This document shows positions 22,740 to 34,427 of a stretch of DNA of 64,000 bases, in pieces. The position numbers and the translations under genes are program-made. Under the pieces are notes generated by a model. The model searched no databases and had not been told where the DNA came from. It saw nothing but the letters and a program-made list of their open reading frames with translations. This stretch comes from Piper betle. Its lineage: Eukaryota; Streptophyta; Magnoliopsida; Piperales; Piperaceae. The stretch is from contig JAURVB010014405.1 of NCBI GenBank assembly GCA_033002965.1, forward strand, positions 124,001-188,000, given 5' to 3'. Numbering within the stretch: the stretch's first letter is position 1; the number at the start of each line of letters is the position of its first letter.

Positions 22740-25720
22740 CTATGTTGATTTGGTCAGTCATGTCTTGATTTAGATGATTTTTCAGGGCCACAAGGAGCAT
22801 GTTTAATCATAATAAGCATCTGACGAAACATGATCTCATCTCATCTATTAGCCTCCCACGTCCACCACTCTCTCATGCTTGCCTCCCTCTTAGTCTTCTC
22901 CCTCATCTACCACTCTCTCTCTTCAGTGTCCTGCCGTAATCTCATCAATTTTATCTGTATATCCTGATCACGAGTCTCTAGTTCCTTAATATGGTGGAGC
23001 AAACACGCGTCAATGTGAGGCTGGCTGAGTGGATCAAAACCGGAGTTGACATCATTGGATGAAGTAGAAGTAGAGCCATGAGAATCTCTTGGGTGTTGTC
23101 GAGACAGTGAGAGCAGAACCTAATCCAAGATATAGCCCCTTATTTGGCTCTCCCTCTGCAAAGTGGTAGGCCTCAGGGTTGATGACTAGTGGCTGGAAAG
23201 AAAGGTAGGTACTGTAAGTGGACTCAATGCACACATGGTGCCTACCCTGTAAAAGTATAGAAAAAAAAATTTCTAGGTTGTTACTTTAAATCCAATATTC
23301 AACAACATTCAAAACTCACTTTTTTTCTTTTAAAACGACATCAACTAATGTAATCAAATCATTCAGCGATTGTGATTTGCAATTAAAACTCAAACCATAA
23401 AGTACAGTCAACTGAAAAATACCCCAACAAATTCTTTTAACATGCCACCTTGCAGCATAATTCGCAATTAAAACCCTACAACAAGACCACCCTATATGAA
23501 ATTACCGAATCAAGTTATTCAACTCTATACATAAACTTGTTTCCACAAAATTATGTCAAGCTCCCCAACAAGCAACAAGCAAAATTAAGTAATCAAACTA
23601 TTAAATCAAATTATGCAATAAAATATACTTCTTATCCCGAGGACAATTTAGTAGAATCTCCCCTATAACATGGACATTGAAAAAATTTTACACAACATGT
23701 ATACATTTACATATGCAATAAAATAAGCGAAAATATTATATTTAGCACTTTTCAGCATACATAATCATCACATTCACATTCCATAACAATCATATTTCGT
23801 TTACAACACATATTTTTCAGACTTTAAGAAAAAAACTTCTTGGTCTTCACATGATGGGTCCTTCTCTTTCACAATAAAATATTCATAGAAATACATAATA
23901 TAACAATTCACGGTCAAATGGTTTGAAGTAGGATGGGGCATAAAACAATCACATGATTTTTGTAAGCTTGTTGCCGCTAATCCATTCCAATCAAAGTCAT
24001 AGTCAAGTTGAACTCTCCATATCACACAACAAAGAACAACGAAGCTGAACTCCAAATTCTATTTTTATTCCTAATCCACTCTAATTTATATAATAATGAA
24101 CAAATCAAAAGTTTAGGTGTTAAGGCATTTGGAAAATAGAAAAAAATAGAGAACTAAATACTTATGGCCACCGCCTCAGATTTCTTGTCTACATATGGAC
24201 CCTTCCCTTTGTCCTTGTGGTGGGTGTGGTTAAACAAAACTGACCAAGGCATGGACCCACCCCTCTCGTTCTTCTACATTGCTAAAGAACATAAACAAAT
24301 TTTAATTGATGATAAAGTTTATATATAAAAAATTATAATATGGCACTTAGCAATCTTTTTTCATGTATTTTTGTATTGACTGATCCACCAACATGGCAGG
24401 TTACCTCATCTCAAGCTGCCACATCGTTCTTTGTCAGATGATTCTTCTTGATCTTCTTGAACAATTCTCTGAATTTATCTATTGCCCAATGATCATGTAC
24501 AAGCCTCTCTCAAATGTCCATCTAAATCTATGTAAGCTAACCTTCCTCTATATAATTTGCCAGGTCACTTGTGTTGGGCCCTACAGGCCCCCATTCCTCT
24601 ATATAGTTTGCTAGGTCACTTGTGTTGGGCCTTATGGGTCCCCAAAAGGGACTTGTAATAGATGTCATAGGCCTCTCTTAATCCAAAAGCTAATTCAAGG
24701 AATAAGGCTTTCTCATTAGCCTATATAGTAGTCACCAACATCATCCATGACTGATGTGGGATAAACTCAACAATTCCCCTGACTGATGTGGGATAAACTC
24801 AACAATTCCCCTTCACACATCAGGCAATCTCCCCTTCATCAGATGATAACTTCTATAATCGGTGTAGGCCGACACCAAATCCCACTTGGCTCTCCCCTTC
24901 ATCAGATGGAAACTTCCATAATCGGCGTAGGCCAACACCAAATCCCACTTGGTTCTAATACTATTGTTGGGCCCTATGGGCCCCTAAAAAGACTTGTAAT
25001 AGGTGTTACAAACCTCTCTTAATCTAAAAACTATCTCAATGAATAAGGCTATCTCATTACCCTATATACTAGTCACCAACATCATCCACGACTGATGTGG
25101 GATAAACCCAACAACTTGTACCCAAGAGATCTAGTGCTTTATCCCTTACTTCTTTCATCATACCCTTGTGTGATTTTGGTGCTGCCTCAAAGAACAAAGC
25201 TCTTGCCCATGATCCATTCTCCGGCCTCCATGTGTACCTGGCCTAAATACACAAGCTTCAAATTATTACTAAGCAATACATTGTTCATTTTTAAGTAGTA
25301 CAAAATTCATATTCATGTGATTTACCATCCATTCTCGGCACCATAAATCTTGGACATCTGGAGCAACGTTATTCTGCCTTGGGTATGCTCTATGAAATCT
25401 GCCCTTAATTGTAATACTGATTTGTCTAGGCATACACAAATCAAGAGTTTATATTTAAGAAGAACATGATTAGAAAATGAAAATATAAATTTATTTAAAG
25501 TGAGGTGAAGATAGTCAAATGCATGTTTACCTCCCTAATACTAGATGAAATACATGTTCAGATTGGATGTCGATTCTTGGCTCGTGTGGTCTGTTTGAAC
25601 CTTGGGGCTGCCACACACTAGTTGACATCTCAATAGCATTTTCATCTTTGTCTAGCTGAACAACTAAATCGACATCATCTCCTAATGGAGTTGTAGGAGC
25701 ATGGTCCTCCAATGGTGTAG
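22740..25720 (-). pseudogene. CACTA second gene (Plant_transposase/PF03004-like), broken
   Basis: On the minus strand, 25320-25120 gives YTWRPENGSWARALFFEAA and then KGMMKEVRDKALDLLGT; after the TRIM insertion come SDLANYIEE and FRELFKKIKKN, HVGGSVNTKIHEKR (about 24600-24380). Farther on, GEPNKGLYLGLGSALTV (about 23170-23100) and a charged coiled-coil tail (HIKELETRDQDIQI) near 22990-22930 fit the C-terminal end of this family. In CACTA elements the second gene encodes a DNA-binding regulator of transposition that sits next to the TNP2-type gene, as here. Stops and the inserted TRIM inactivate it. Confidence 0.6.
24623..25113 (-). mobile_element. TRIM element 1 (491 bp) inside the CACTA second gene
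   Basis: Two direct LTRs of about 150 bp (24623-24772 and 24965-25113), each TGTTGGGCC to CAACA, flank about 190 bp. The exact target duplication ACTTG is at 24618-24622 and 25114-25118. On the minus strand ATAGTATTAGAACC next to the right LTR resembles the Met-tRNA primer site, and a polypyrimidine tract follows the left LTR, so the element reads on the minus strand. It has no coding capacity. The last 25 bases of the left LTR plus the PPT are repeated in tandem (24773-24811). Confidence 0.9.
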
Positions 25721-26189
25721 CCTGTAAGATTAACTACTATTACTTGTGCCCCCACATGATCTAGACCCACATGATCCAAACCCATGTGAACCTGACCTTT
25801 GACAAGGCCAACGACATCAAAACATATCTACAAAGACAAAAAAAAAGGATAATCAAGATTTTTCCAAATAAAATTTAACAGAGATTACAAAATAAATTAC
25901 AATACTAATGTAAGATTCATATTCAGCTTCAAATCTTGAATCTATTGAGAGAATGTCCTCATCTCAATTTGGTGATGGGGCATTAAATTCTTCAATGTCT
26001 ACTTCATTATTTATATTCGGATCAAAAAGTGAATTAGATGATTCATCAGGGCCATTGTCACGACAAGGACCACTCGTTTGGGTCTGATCATCTTAATATA
26101 TGTTATCTGCTTCTTCGTTTGCTTGTAAAGCTATCTATGTTAATTGCCTTTCAAATTCTCTCCTAGGATAGACTTTACAAGCTATTCAC

Positions 26190-29100
26190 TGTTGGCGTTT
26201 ATCTTGGTGCTTAGATAGGTAAGTCATGTAGTATACTTGCTGGGCTTGAGATGTACAATTCAGACTCCCTAGTTGTGCCAAACCAGTGACTTTTAAATAA
26301 TACAACTTGATCTTCAGTATTTTGTAATTCAAACACATGAGAAGGACACCATAAAAATTTGATTCCTCTTTAGACCACACACTACCCCTGACACAGACGC
26401 CATTATGGGTTGTCCATCTAAGGTCACCATGGATATTGATTCGAAATTAATAACCATTTACATAATATCTTTTAACATGTCTGACATGATAAGACGAACC
26501 ATAAGATAATGTACAAATACGTTATCTACTTGAATGCCTTGATCTGTATAAACCTAAAAGAATGTAAACACTGTTAAATAACATAATTTTATAAATTAAT
26601 TAATCTATTTACGATTATAATAAATATATTACTTCCATATTTTAACAAATAACATTCATAATCGTGTAGCCATCTAGCAAAAGCAATGTCCCTGTATTTC
26701 GATAGTTCTGCATCAGACATGCTCTCATGCTATTGTTTAGCATTTGCATTAAATAATCTTCATTATAAAAATAAAGTATCTTAATTGTTTAATCCTTAAG
26801 AAAATTGAAAAATAAGAACATGAGTTAGATTGCAAAAATTCGAAATGTGGACCAACCTCTTCAAAGTTCAAGAGGACATAAGTAGGAACAATGTGTAGTT
26901 CTTCATCTATGAGGGACAAAAAATCATTCCTCACTGGCATTTCATGACCTGGATGTGAAAATATTGATAGAAAACATGACCAACCTCTTGGGTCACCATC
27001 ATTGTTTTGTGGAGGATGATTAAATGGAATTGCGATGTCATCCTCAAAATAAAAAGCACAGAATATTAATACTTCCTTCACTAAATAAACCTCACACATT
27101 GAACCCTCCAGATAATTCTTATGCGATACTTTTTTCTTCAAATATTGAATAAATCTTTTAAATGGATACATCCATTGGTAATGAGGTGGCCCACATACTC
27201 AAGCCTTGTACGCTAGGTGAATTGGTAGATGCTCTATTGAGTCAAAAAAATTAGGAGGCAAGTTTTTCTAATCTGCAAAGAATGAGTGGAATGTTCTTTT
27301 CTAATTGCTCAGAGTGTTCGACAACCAATGATATTGATGTAATATCCCCAAAATAATGACATAATTCTGTAATGACATTCCAAAGGGGGTTAGGAATTAG
27401 ATCACGAAAAACAACAGACATAATCCTTTGTAAAAACATATGACAATCATGACTTTTAAATCTACTGACAGTATAATCTTCATCAACACAATTTGAAATG
27501 TTTGAAGCATAATTGTTAGGTAATTTGAAAGTCTAAATCCATTGACAAACTATTTCTTCATTTTGCCTGTCAATGGAGTAAGTGGCTTTAGGCTTCGACA
27601 ATCGAATCTTATTGTCTATCAATTCCAATTCTAGTTGATTACAATACACAACAATGTATCTACAACCTTTAACATCACCTTTGTTCTTTTTCTTTTTGCA
27701 CCTATCAACATGTAAAATAAGTTATCAAATAAAAATTTCTCCATATATATGACATCTATATTATGTCGCACTAAGAAAGAGCTTCAATATGACAATTTTC
27801 AAAAATGCATCTCCTACACCAATTATGAGAATCTCCAAAACTTGGAAGGCTTTGATTACTTACACGGCTCATATTGAATGTTTGGCAAGGAATCCATTCT
27901 TGCTCTGATATGCTCACTTGTTAATAGTAGTGATGTCTTTAACATGTAAAGAGGTGATCTCAGAGAAGATGTCGTTGATGACAATCAAATCATGAGTGTT
28001 TGCCAGAGTGTTAAAGATGAAAAACTTTGGTATTTTCCGTATGAATAGTGCAAGAAAGTTTTCCATGAGTGGTCCATCGAGATAAAACTCCATAAGCTAG
28101 AAAATTATTAATTATCAATAATAAAGTTGTGCGCATCTAAAAATTTTGGCTTAGGGAAACATTCCATGTCTCAATACATAGCTCCCATAATACATTTAAG
28201 TCATCTATAAGGGTCATATGATATACATTGATATTTTGACTAGACTCATATCTTCCATGAATGAGCAATGATAAGAATATAAACAGTTGTCTCATGTACA
28301 TCCATGATGACAAATTATACACAGTGATAATGACAGTAGGGAAACATCCCATGTCTCAATACCTATCTCCCATAATATATTTACGTCATCTATAAGGGTC
28401 ATATGATATACATCGCTATTTTTACCAGACTCATATCTTCCATGAATGAACAATGATAAGAATATAAACAGTTGTGTCGTGTACATCAACGGTGACAAAT
28501 TATACACAGTTATAATGATAAGACAAATTGAATATAACTTTGATGAATACCCAAATGGATTAAAACCGTTTGCACATAAACCTAAACATACATTGCGTGC
28601 ATCTCAAGCAAAGGAGAGGTGACACCTGTATAAATATTTCCATGTCTCGCTACGTGCCAGGTCTCGGGTGTCTTGGATTTTTTGCATGCGAAGACACGTG
28701 TTTAACGGTCTTTTGTGACATGAATAATCTTTGTAATCTTAGGATGATTGAAAAAGACCACAACACTTTAACTGCGACACCTTTCTTTTGAATACTATCT
28801 TCATTTGATAAATATCTAGGGGCCATGCAATGTACACATTCATGTAAGTTGAACGTCTCTTTATAATACAATGTATACTTATTTGGACATATATGTATTT
28901 TTTCTACCCTCATTCCAAGCTTCTTCATCAACTTCTTTGAGTCATAAAAAGAGATAGGTAGTTTATTCTGTCTTAGAAAAACTCTTTTAGTAACAAACAC
29001 AAACTCATCAAATGTTGTTTAAGCAATATTATGACTTGTTCTATATTTAATAACCTTGCAATTGTATACAAATGAGACGAATAATCACACCCCATAACAA

Positions 29101-29480
29101 TTCTTAATCTTCTTGTCTCAGTAGATCATAAAATGCTCTTACATTCGGATTAGGTTGTTCATCAGCTAAGTCATGGTCATATGAAGATCTATGAGATGTA
29201 TCAAAATGTTGACCAACAACATCATAGATCACCTCTGTAAAACCTAAATTATCATCCAACGTACTTGACCTTGAGCTTCCATACTCAACCAAATCTGACA
29301 TTGAACCTTTACCAAGAGACTCCCATCTATAATAAGCAGGCATAAATCCGTTATAATATAGATGTCGCTTGACATAATCCCTTCCCATACTCCAACGATT
29401 GGTACAAACATTGCACGGACAAGGAATTCAAAAAATGCTAACAATTTTGGTATGAGAGAATGCAAAGTCAAGAAACACTT
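26190..29480 (-). pseudogene. CACTA TNP2-type transposase, broken
   Basis: Family blocks occur in the expected order on the minus strand. VKRHLYYNGFMPAYYRW (29370 region) is the N-terminal domain. LPISFYDSKKLMKKLGM, KIHICPNKYTLYYKE and ILRLQRLFMSQKT (29000-28690) are the Transposase_21 core. YNLSPLMYTTQLFIFLSLF follows and is present twice. RHNIDVIYMEKFLFDN (27780), FKSHDCHMFLQRIMSVVFRD, LEKNIPLILCRLEKL (27440-27260) and WMYPFKRFIQYLKKK (27170) are the DUF4218 part. FYGVLL and QAQQVYYMTY (26380-26200) are the DUF4216 tail. Stops and frame changes lie throughout, so it is inactive. In an intact copy it would bind and cut the CACTA ends. Confidence 0.88.
28154..28523 (-). repeat. 185-bp tandem duplication inside the transposase
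   Basis: 28154-28338 and 28339-28523 are near-identical neighbours, each starting GGGAAACAT. Each encodes a version of the IFLSLxIHGRYES block. 185 is not a multiple of three, so the duplication itself shifts the frame. Confidence 0.9.
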
Positions 29481-31016
29481 CAGACCCTCAGTTCATACTC
29501 TTGGACTGAAAATTCCTCCATTTAACTACCTTTGATATATCAAATCACGACCAGTTGTATTCTTGCAATAGTCTACATAGATGTATGTCATTAAACTTCA
29601 TATAGAGCTTGACATTGAAAGCAAGAACACCACAAATTCAAGCCGGATAAATGATGATTATTAAATGACTATATAATGTCGATAACATACATTAGTGTGT
29701 GTATATTTACAAACTATAGATCTTACTAAAACAAATAAATTGGACAAGGTGATACATCTGCATGTTGTATATTTACCGACTAAAGATAAATTGGACAAGA
29801 TGTTGCTTAGTCCTAATCAATAACGATCCCCTAATCATCACCTAAGCAACACATAAAAATTATAAAAACTAAAAAATTCAATTGATGTTGATCGATCTTA
29901 AATGTAATAAATAAATTTGAAATCATATATGACACAATTTAATAAACATATCATACTTAATCTTATCAATTACATAAATTTCCATGTTTAAACATAAATA
30001 TGATTACTCATATTTAGTCACATCAATCACAATTTTTTAACATCATATACGCCACATAAATATGATTAAAAGAATTGCATCAATTACATAAATTTCCTTT
30101 TTAAAAACATGATTAAACATAATATGATTAATCATACTTATTCACAACAATTACAATTTTTAACATCATTAGAACATATAAATATGATTAAAAGAATCAC
30201 ATTAAACCTAAATATTAGTTTCAATAAATATTAATTATACTAAACCTAAATATATAATATAAACAATTAAAACTGATTTACATTTTAAACAATACCCAAT
30301 ATTATTTCACAAATTAATCCAATTGCATTAATTATAATTACACAAAATAGGAAAACATCAAATTGTAATTAGCACAAAAATTACAGCATTTTTTTAAAAA
30401 TTTTTTACCTAGCCGGTAGCAAGGTCGTCAATGTCGGTGGCGAGGAGGCTGATGGTGGCTAGGAGAATGGAGGCGTTGGGCCGACGGTGGATGGCGAGGT
30501 GGTGGCGAGGGTGATGTTGATGTGGCCGGCGAGACGGTAGTGGTCGGCATTGGGCTGACCGTGGACCTGCAATGGGGTGGTGGCGGCAGTCCGGCAATGG
30601 GGGGCCAGCTGCAATCTGACGATAGGATGGTGATGGTAGTCAGCAGTTACGACAATTCTGCGATGTGGGGGCTTCAGCCACCCTTTTTTTTAATTTGAAC
30701 TCCAAGATTTGGGACCGCCAACGGGGTCGCTGAATTCGAAGATTTGTGACCACAACCCAGTTGCTAAATATTTAATAATGTTTTTATATAGATTTTAAAA
30801 ATTGACAGCGTAGCCAATGGATATGTGGTCGCAACAGTTAAGCGTCCGGACACTATAGTTACAAAATTGACGTTGCTATGCAGTCACTAATAATGACAAT
30901 TAAATTTGCGTCTTTGTTTGCCCGGTTTCAATTCGGTCGCCGGCCAGGTCGCTAAATAGCTTCCAGTAAAGGGGGTCATGAACATGTGGTCTATGATGAT
31001 TAATTTTCTACTAGTG
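29480..31016. other. CACTA 5' region and subterminal repeats
   Basis: AT-rich from 29650 to 30400, then a GC-rich part (30410-30640), then the subterminal zone with repeated GGTCGC and its complement. The terminal sequence ends at 31016. No gene is supported; an ORF at 30409-30597 is low-complexity. Confidence 0.55.
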
Positions 31017-34000
31017 TACTTCATTATCCAACAATATATCAATTTAATCTAACAGCCCACATTAAATAGAGCTAACACACACGATTATTATATGTTGTTT
31101 ATAATAATTTTTCCCTTACTAAATAACCTACTTTATTTTTTGTGTGCTTAGGATGTGCGGGAAGTTAAGAGCGTTGCAAATGATGCAACTTTCAGTTTTT
31201 CCAACTGTAGCTAGTGTTACCACTTGGTTCAAGTAAAGTGGGTAGCCTGTCCCCCCAAAATACCGAGTACTTCAGGACAATTTTTAAAAGTTTCGGGTCT
31301 AGGATTTTTAGGACTTCGTTAATATCCATTTTATTTTAAGATTAGGTTCTGTAAAAGAGCAGAGTCAATAATCCGAAACAGCGAAAGTTTTTTGATTAAA
31401 ATTGTGGTTTTTTACGAAATCTAGTGTGGGTATAGAATATCTTCTAAAAAATAAAATGTTTCTGATAAATGAAAATATTTATCATATAAATTTCAAGCTT
31501 TATATTAAAAATATGTACAACATATTTGATGTATATCAATTTGGACTCTACCCAGGCCCAGGTTTGTTAAATCAAGTTCATGCGAAATTTAGGTATAAAT
31601 TAAAGGAAATATACACTTGCACACCTAGATCGGGCCGCATGTGGCCTGATCCGGACATCGGTAAAAAAACTTTTTTCCACACTGATGGCCATTCTGGCCA
31701 CCCCGCTGAACCTGATAGGATCCAGTTGCCAGCGGTCAGAAGGGTGCCCAACAAAAAACAAAACTTTTGTAATATCCCAACAACCAAGTCAGATCGCTGC
31801 CGGAGTGCGATTTTCATTTTTAAAATATTTATCCTTCTAATTGAACACCTCAGATTTGAGTGGCTTAGAATAGGTTTCTTGAGCCATTGCTCATAAATCC
31901 TCTTTCCTATATCTATCTGGTTTGAGTTCAAGTCTTTTATGTTGGGTCTCCTTTTTTTTTTTTGAAAAAACTATCATTTTCGCTCTATTTTTAATAGAAT
32001 GCATCCCAATTAATTACACCTTTGTCAGCCGGTCATGCCTATGACCATGAGCCTATTATAGTTTTTCAAGTTCATACGTTCTAGTCACAAGTTATGGGTT
32101 GGCTTCAAGTGCCATGTTTCAAGTCAATCATGCACACGGAGTTGACATCTACCATGCAGAACTTTATACAAACATCAATGCAACACGAAAAATGGTCCCA
32201 ACACGCTTGACGTTAAGAGGTCGGCGATGGATGTCACCAAACTCCTACAAGTCCAAACGATTACAACAAGTAAATGTGTTAGCGATAATAACTCAACAAC
32301 ATGAAAACCATGGCTGGTTGGCAACAGTTTGCTGAACGACCATCTATGTCTATACTTGCACGAAACCATTTTAGCTTGGAATTGAATAACCTTGGCAAGG
32401 CAAACAAATGCATATTATAATGCCAATACATTTTTTGATATGGGAATTGAATATCCATTACAGTTTGAACTCATGCATCGTCATGTTCACGTTTGTCATC
32501 CATCAACTTCAAACAAGTCTGTCACCAGCAAAACATTATTTTTGATCTTGGGTTTCCACTTGCATGTCTGTATATGGTGATGTCGTAATTTGAACAAGAG
32601 AAGAGATGGCATGTTGTGGTTCAGTGCACTGGTACCCACCAAGAATGCGCATCGAGATAATTATATATCAAGGAAAACGTTATCATCATGGAAAACGTAT
32701 ATGTAGGCTTACCTAAGTGTGATACCGATTATTATCATATTCAATTTATAGCTGATTAATTTAAAATATATTTAATTCAATTGAGTTAAAGTTAGGACAT
32801 GATTTAAAAATATAATCTGATTTCCAAATAAAAACAAGTGCTATCATTTTTAGCAAGAAAAATAATCCGTTGGAAGGTCTTACAACAAATGTTGGCTATA
32901 AGATTCAATTAATAACTAGATAAACATAAATAAAGTACTCACACTTATTCTTGAAATAACAACACTGCCATAAATACATTAAATAAGTAGGTATTCGGTG
33001 AAAACTGATTAGGTCTTAAAGCAAGATTGGTTATATGGTCTTACAACAGATTACTATCCTTTCTTTTAATTGGTTATTATATCTGACATTTTCCCTTTAA
33101 GATTATAACATGATTCAATAATTCACATTTATCTTCTCCACATAATTTGCATATTATTATTGACACCTTTATTCGCTTATTTAAATGATGATCGAGTGCG
33201 AGAGCTTTCTTGTGAGCTATTAAAAATTGTAGCATTGTTTTTAAATATTGTCCAAATACCTGATCACGATCAAGATAATGAAGAGGAACAAATGTAAACA
33301 AGTTTGGTGAGACAATTAGCTATCCATACATGCCTAAACATGAAAGCTTACAAGTAATATTGCTGGCAAAGTTCAACTATTTGGGCTTTCACCCACATTC
33401 CAAGCCATGCAACCTTCATTTCCTAATCACACGCATTTCTCTCTCCATAGTCATATCGGTTTACCTAACGCGAGTTAAGTTAATCATTTATACCCACTAT
33501 CATATATTCACATTACATTTTAATCAGAAAAACATTCTTTAAGCTCCACTTAAATTTTTTCTACTTTTCTTAAGTTATAATTTATATAATGTTATTGGCT
33601 CAAGGAATATATTATCCAAGAAGTGTGGTTTACTAATCATTAGGCAACATATTGCACCATGCGCACGGTAGAAATATATTTCAAATTTACAAATCGATTG
33701 TTATTAAATAAAGAGATAAAATATAATAATTTAATAAGCCTCATTTAACTTATATGAGTTATAGTGTGTATTTAGAGCAATATACTGGCCCTACTACTAA
33801 AAATCCACATAGATAAATGTAAAAATAAGTAATCAGGGTACCTATAAATTTTCAAATCAATCTAATATTTAAAACCTATCTTCTTAATTATCAAAGTAAT
33901 TAAAATAAAATTTAGTTTTAAATTACCTTTAAACAAATGCATTTTTAGAAAATCTAAAAGTGGGACTCATTGATGTCTAAAAAAGATAAAAATTAATTAT

Positions 34001-34237
34001 CAACTTCCTATTTATAATTATATGCCCTACCTCTGATGTATATAAACCCCATTGTGCACAACCAACTAAAAATGTTCAAATTATATGTGTAGTTCATATA
34101 AATTTATAGAGATACCTCTGATGTTAAATGTTCAAAATATGGTGACCTTAATTTTTTCCAAATATGATACCATAGAAATAGACTTTCACTTTAAAAATGG
34201 ACTCTAACTGAATGAGGAGAAAGATTATAATGATTTG

Positions 34238-34280
<43 letters not shown>

Positions 34281-34427
34281 ACTAGTTGAATCTCATAACA
34301 AGTCGAGCAAATCAAATTGAATTTCTTCATTTCTAATCAATCACTACATATTTAAATCTCGAATAATATAATAATTGAATTAAAGCCAAACTATAACTAT
34401 TAATAAATGATTAAGTCCAGCTAATTA
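31017..34427. other. Intergenic DNA, no gene recognised
   Basis: AT-rich with several short ORFs and no recognised domain. A 164-codon plus-strand ORF at 31402-31896 runs into a GC-richer patch (31600-31760) that resembles part of 63030-63140 (shared TGGCCATTCTxGCC), so it is likely repeat-derived. ORFs at 32099-32580 match nothing I know. Confidence 0.45.
34241..34278. repeat. (TA)n microsatellite
   Basis: Nineteen alternating AT units about 150 bases downstream of the KCS stop codon. Confidence 0.95.

Larger units (their letters stand above)
20841..31016 (-). mobile_element. CACTA (En/Spm) transposon, decayed, with nested insertions
   Basis: The right end reads, on the minus strand, CACTAGTAGAAAATTAATC. 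The left end reads CACCGGTAGAAAAAGGG, sharing CAC..GTAGAAAA. TAGCGACC / GGTCGC words repeat in both subterminal regions, as in plant CACTA elements. Flanking triplets are TAT (left) and TAC (right), a 3-bp duplication with one mismatch. Inside, in family order, are a broken TNP2-type transposase (26190-29480) and a second broken gene (22740-25720), both minus strand. A TRIM (24623-25113) and a segment with an LPEAT fragment (about 20870-22236) are nested or captured. Confidence 0.82.

Noticed and set aside
31402..31896. 164-codon plus-strand ORF
   Set aside because: No recognisable domain, AT-rich first half, a GC patch shared with repeat DNA, and an overlapping ORF on the other strand.
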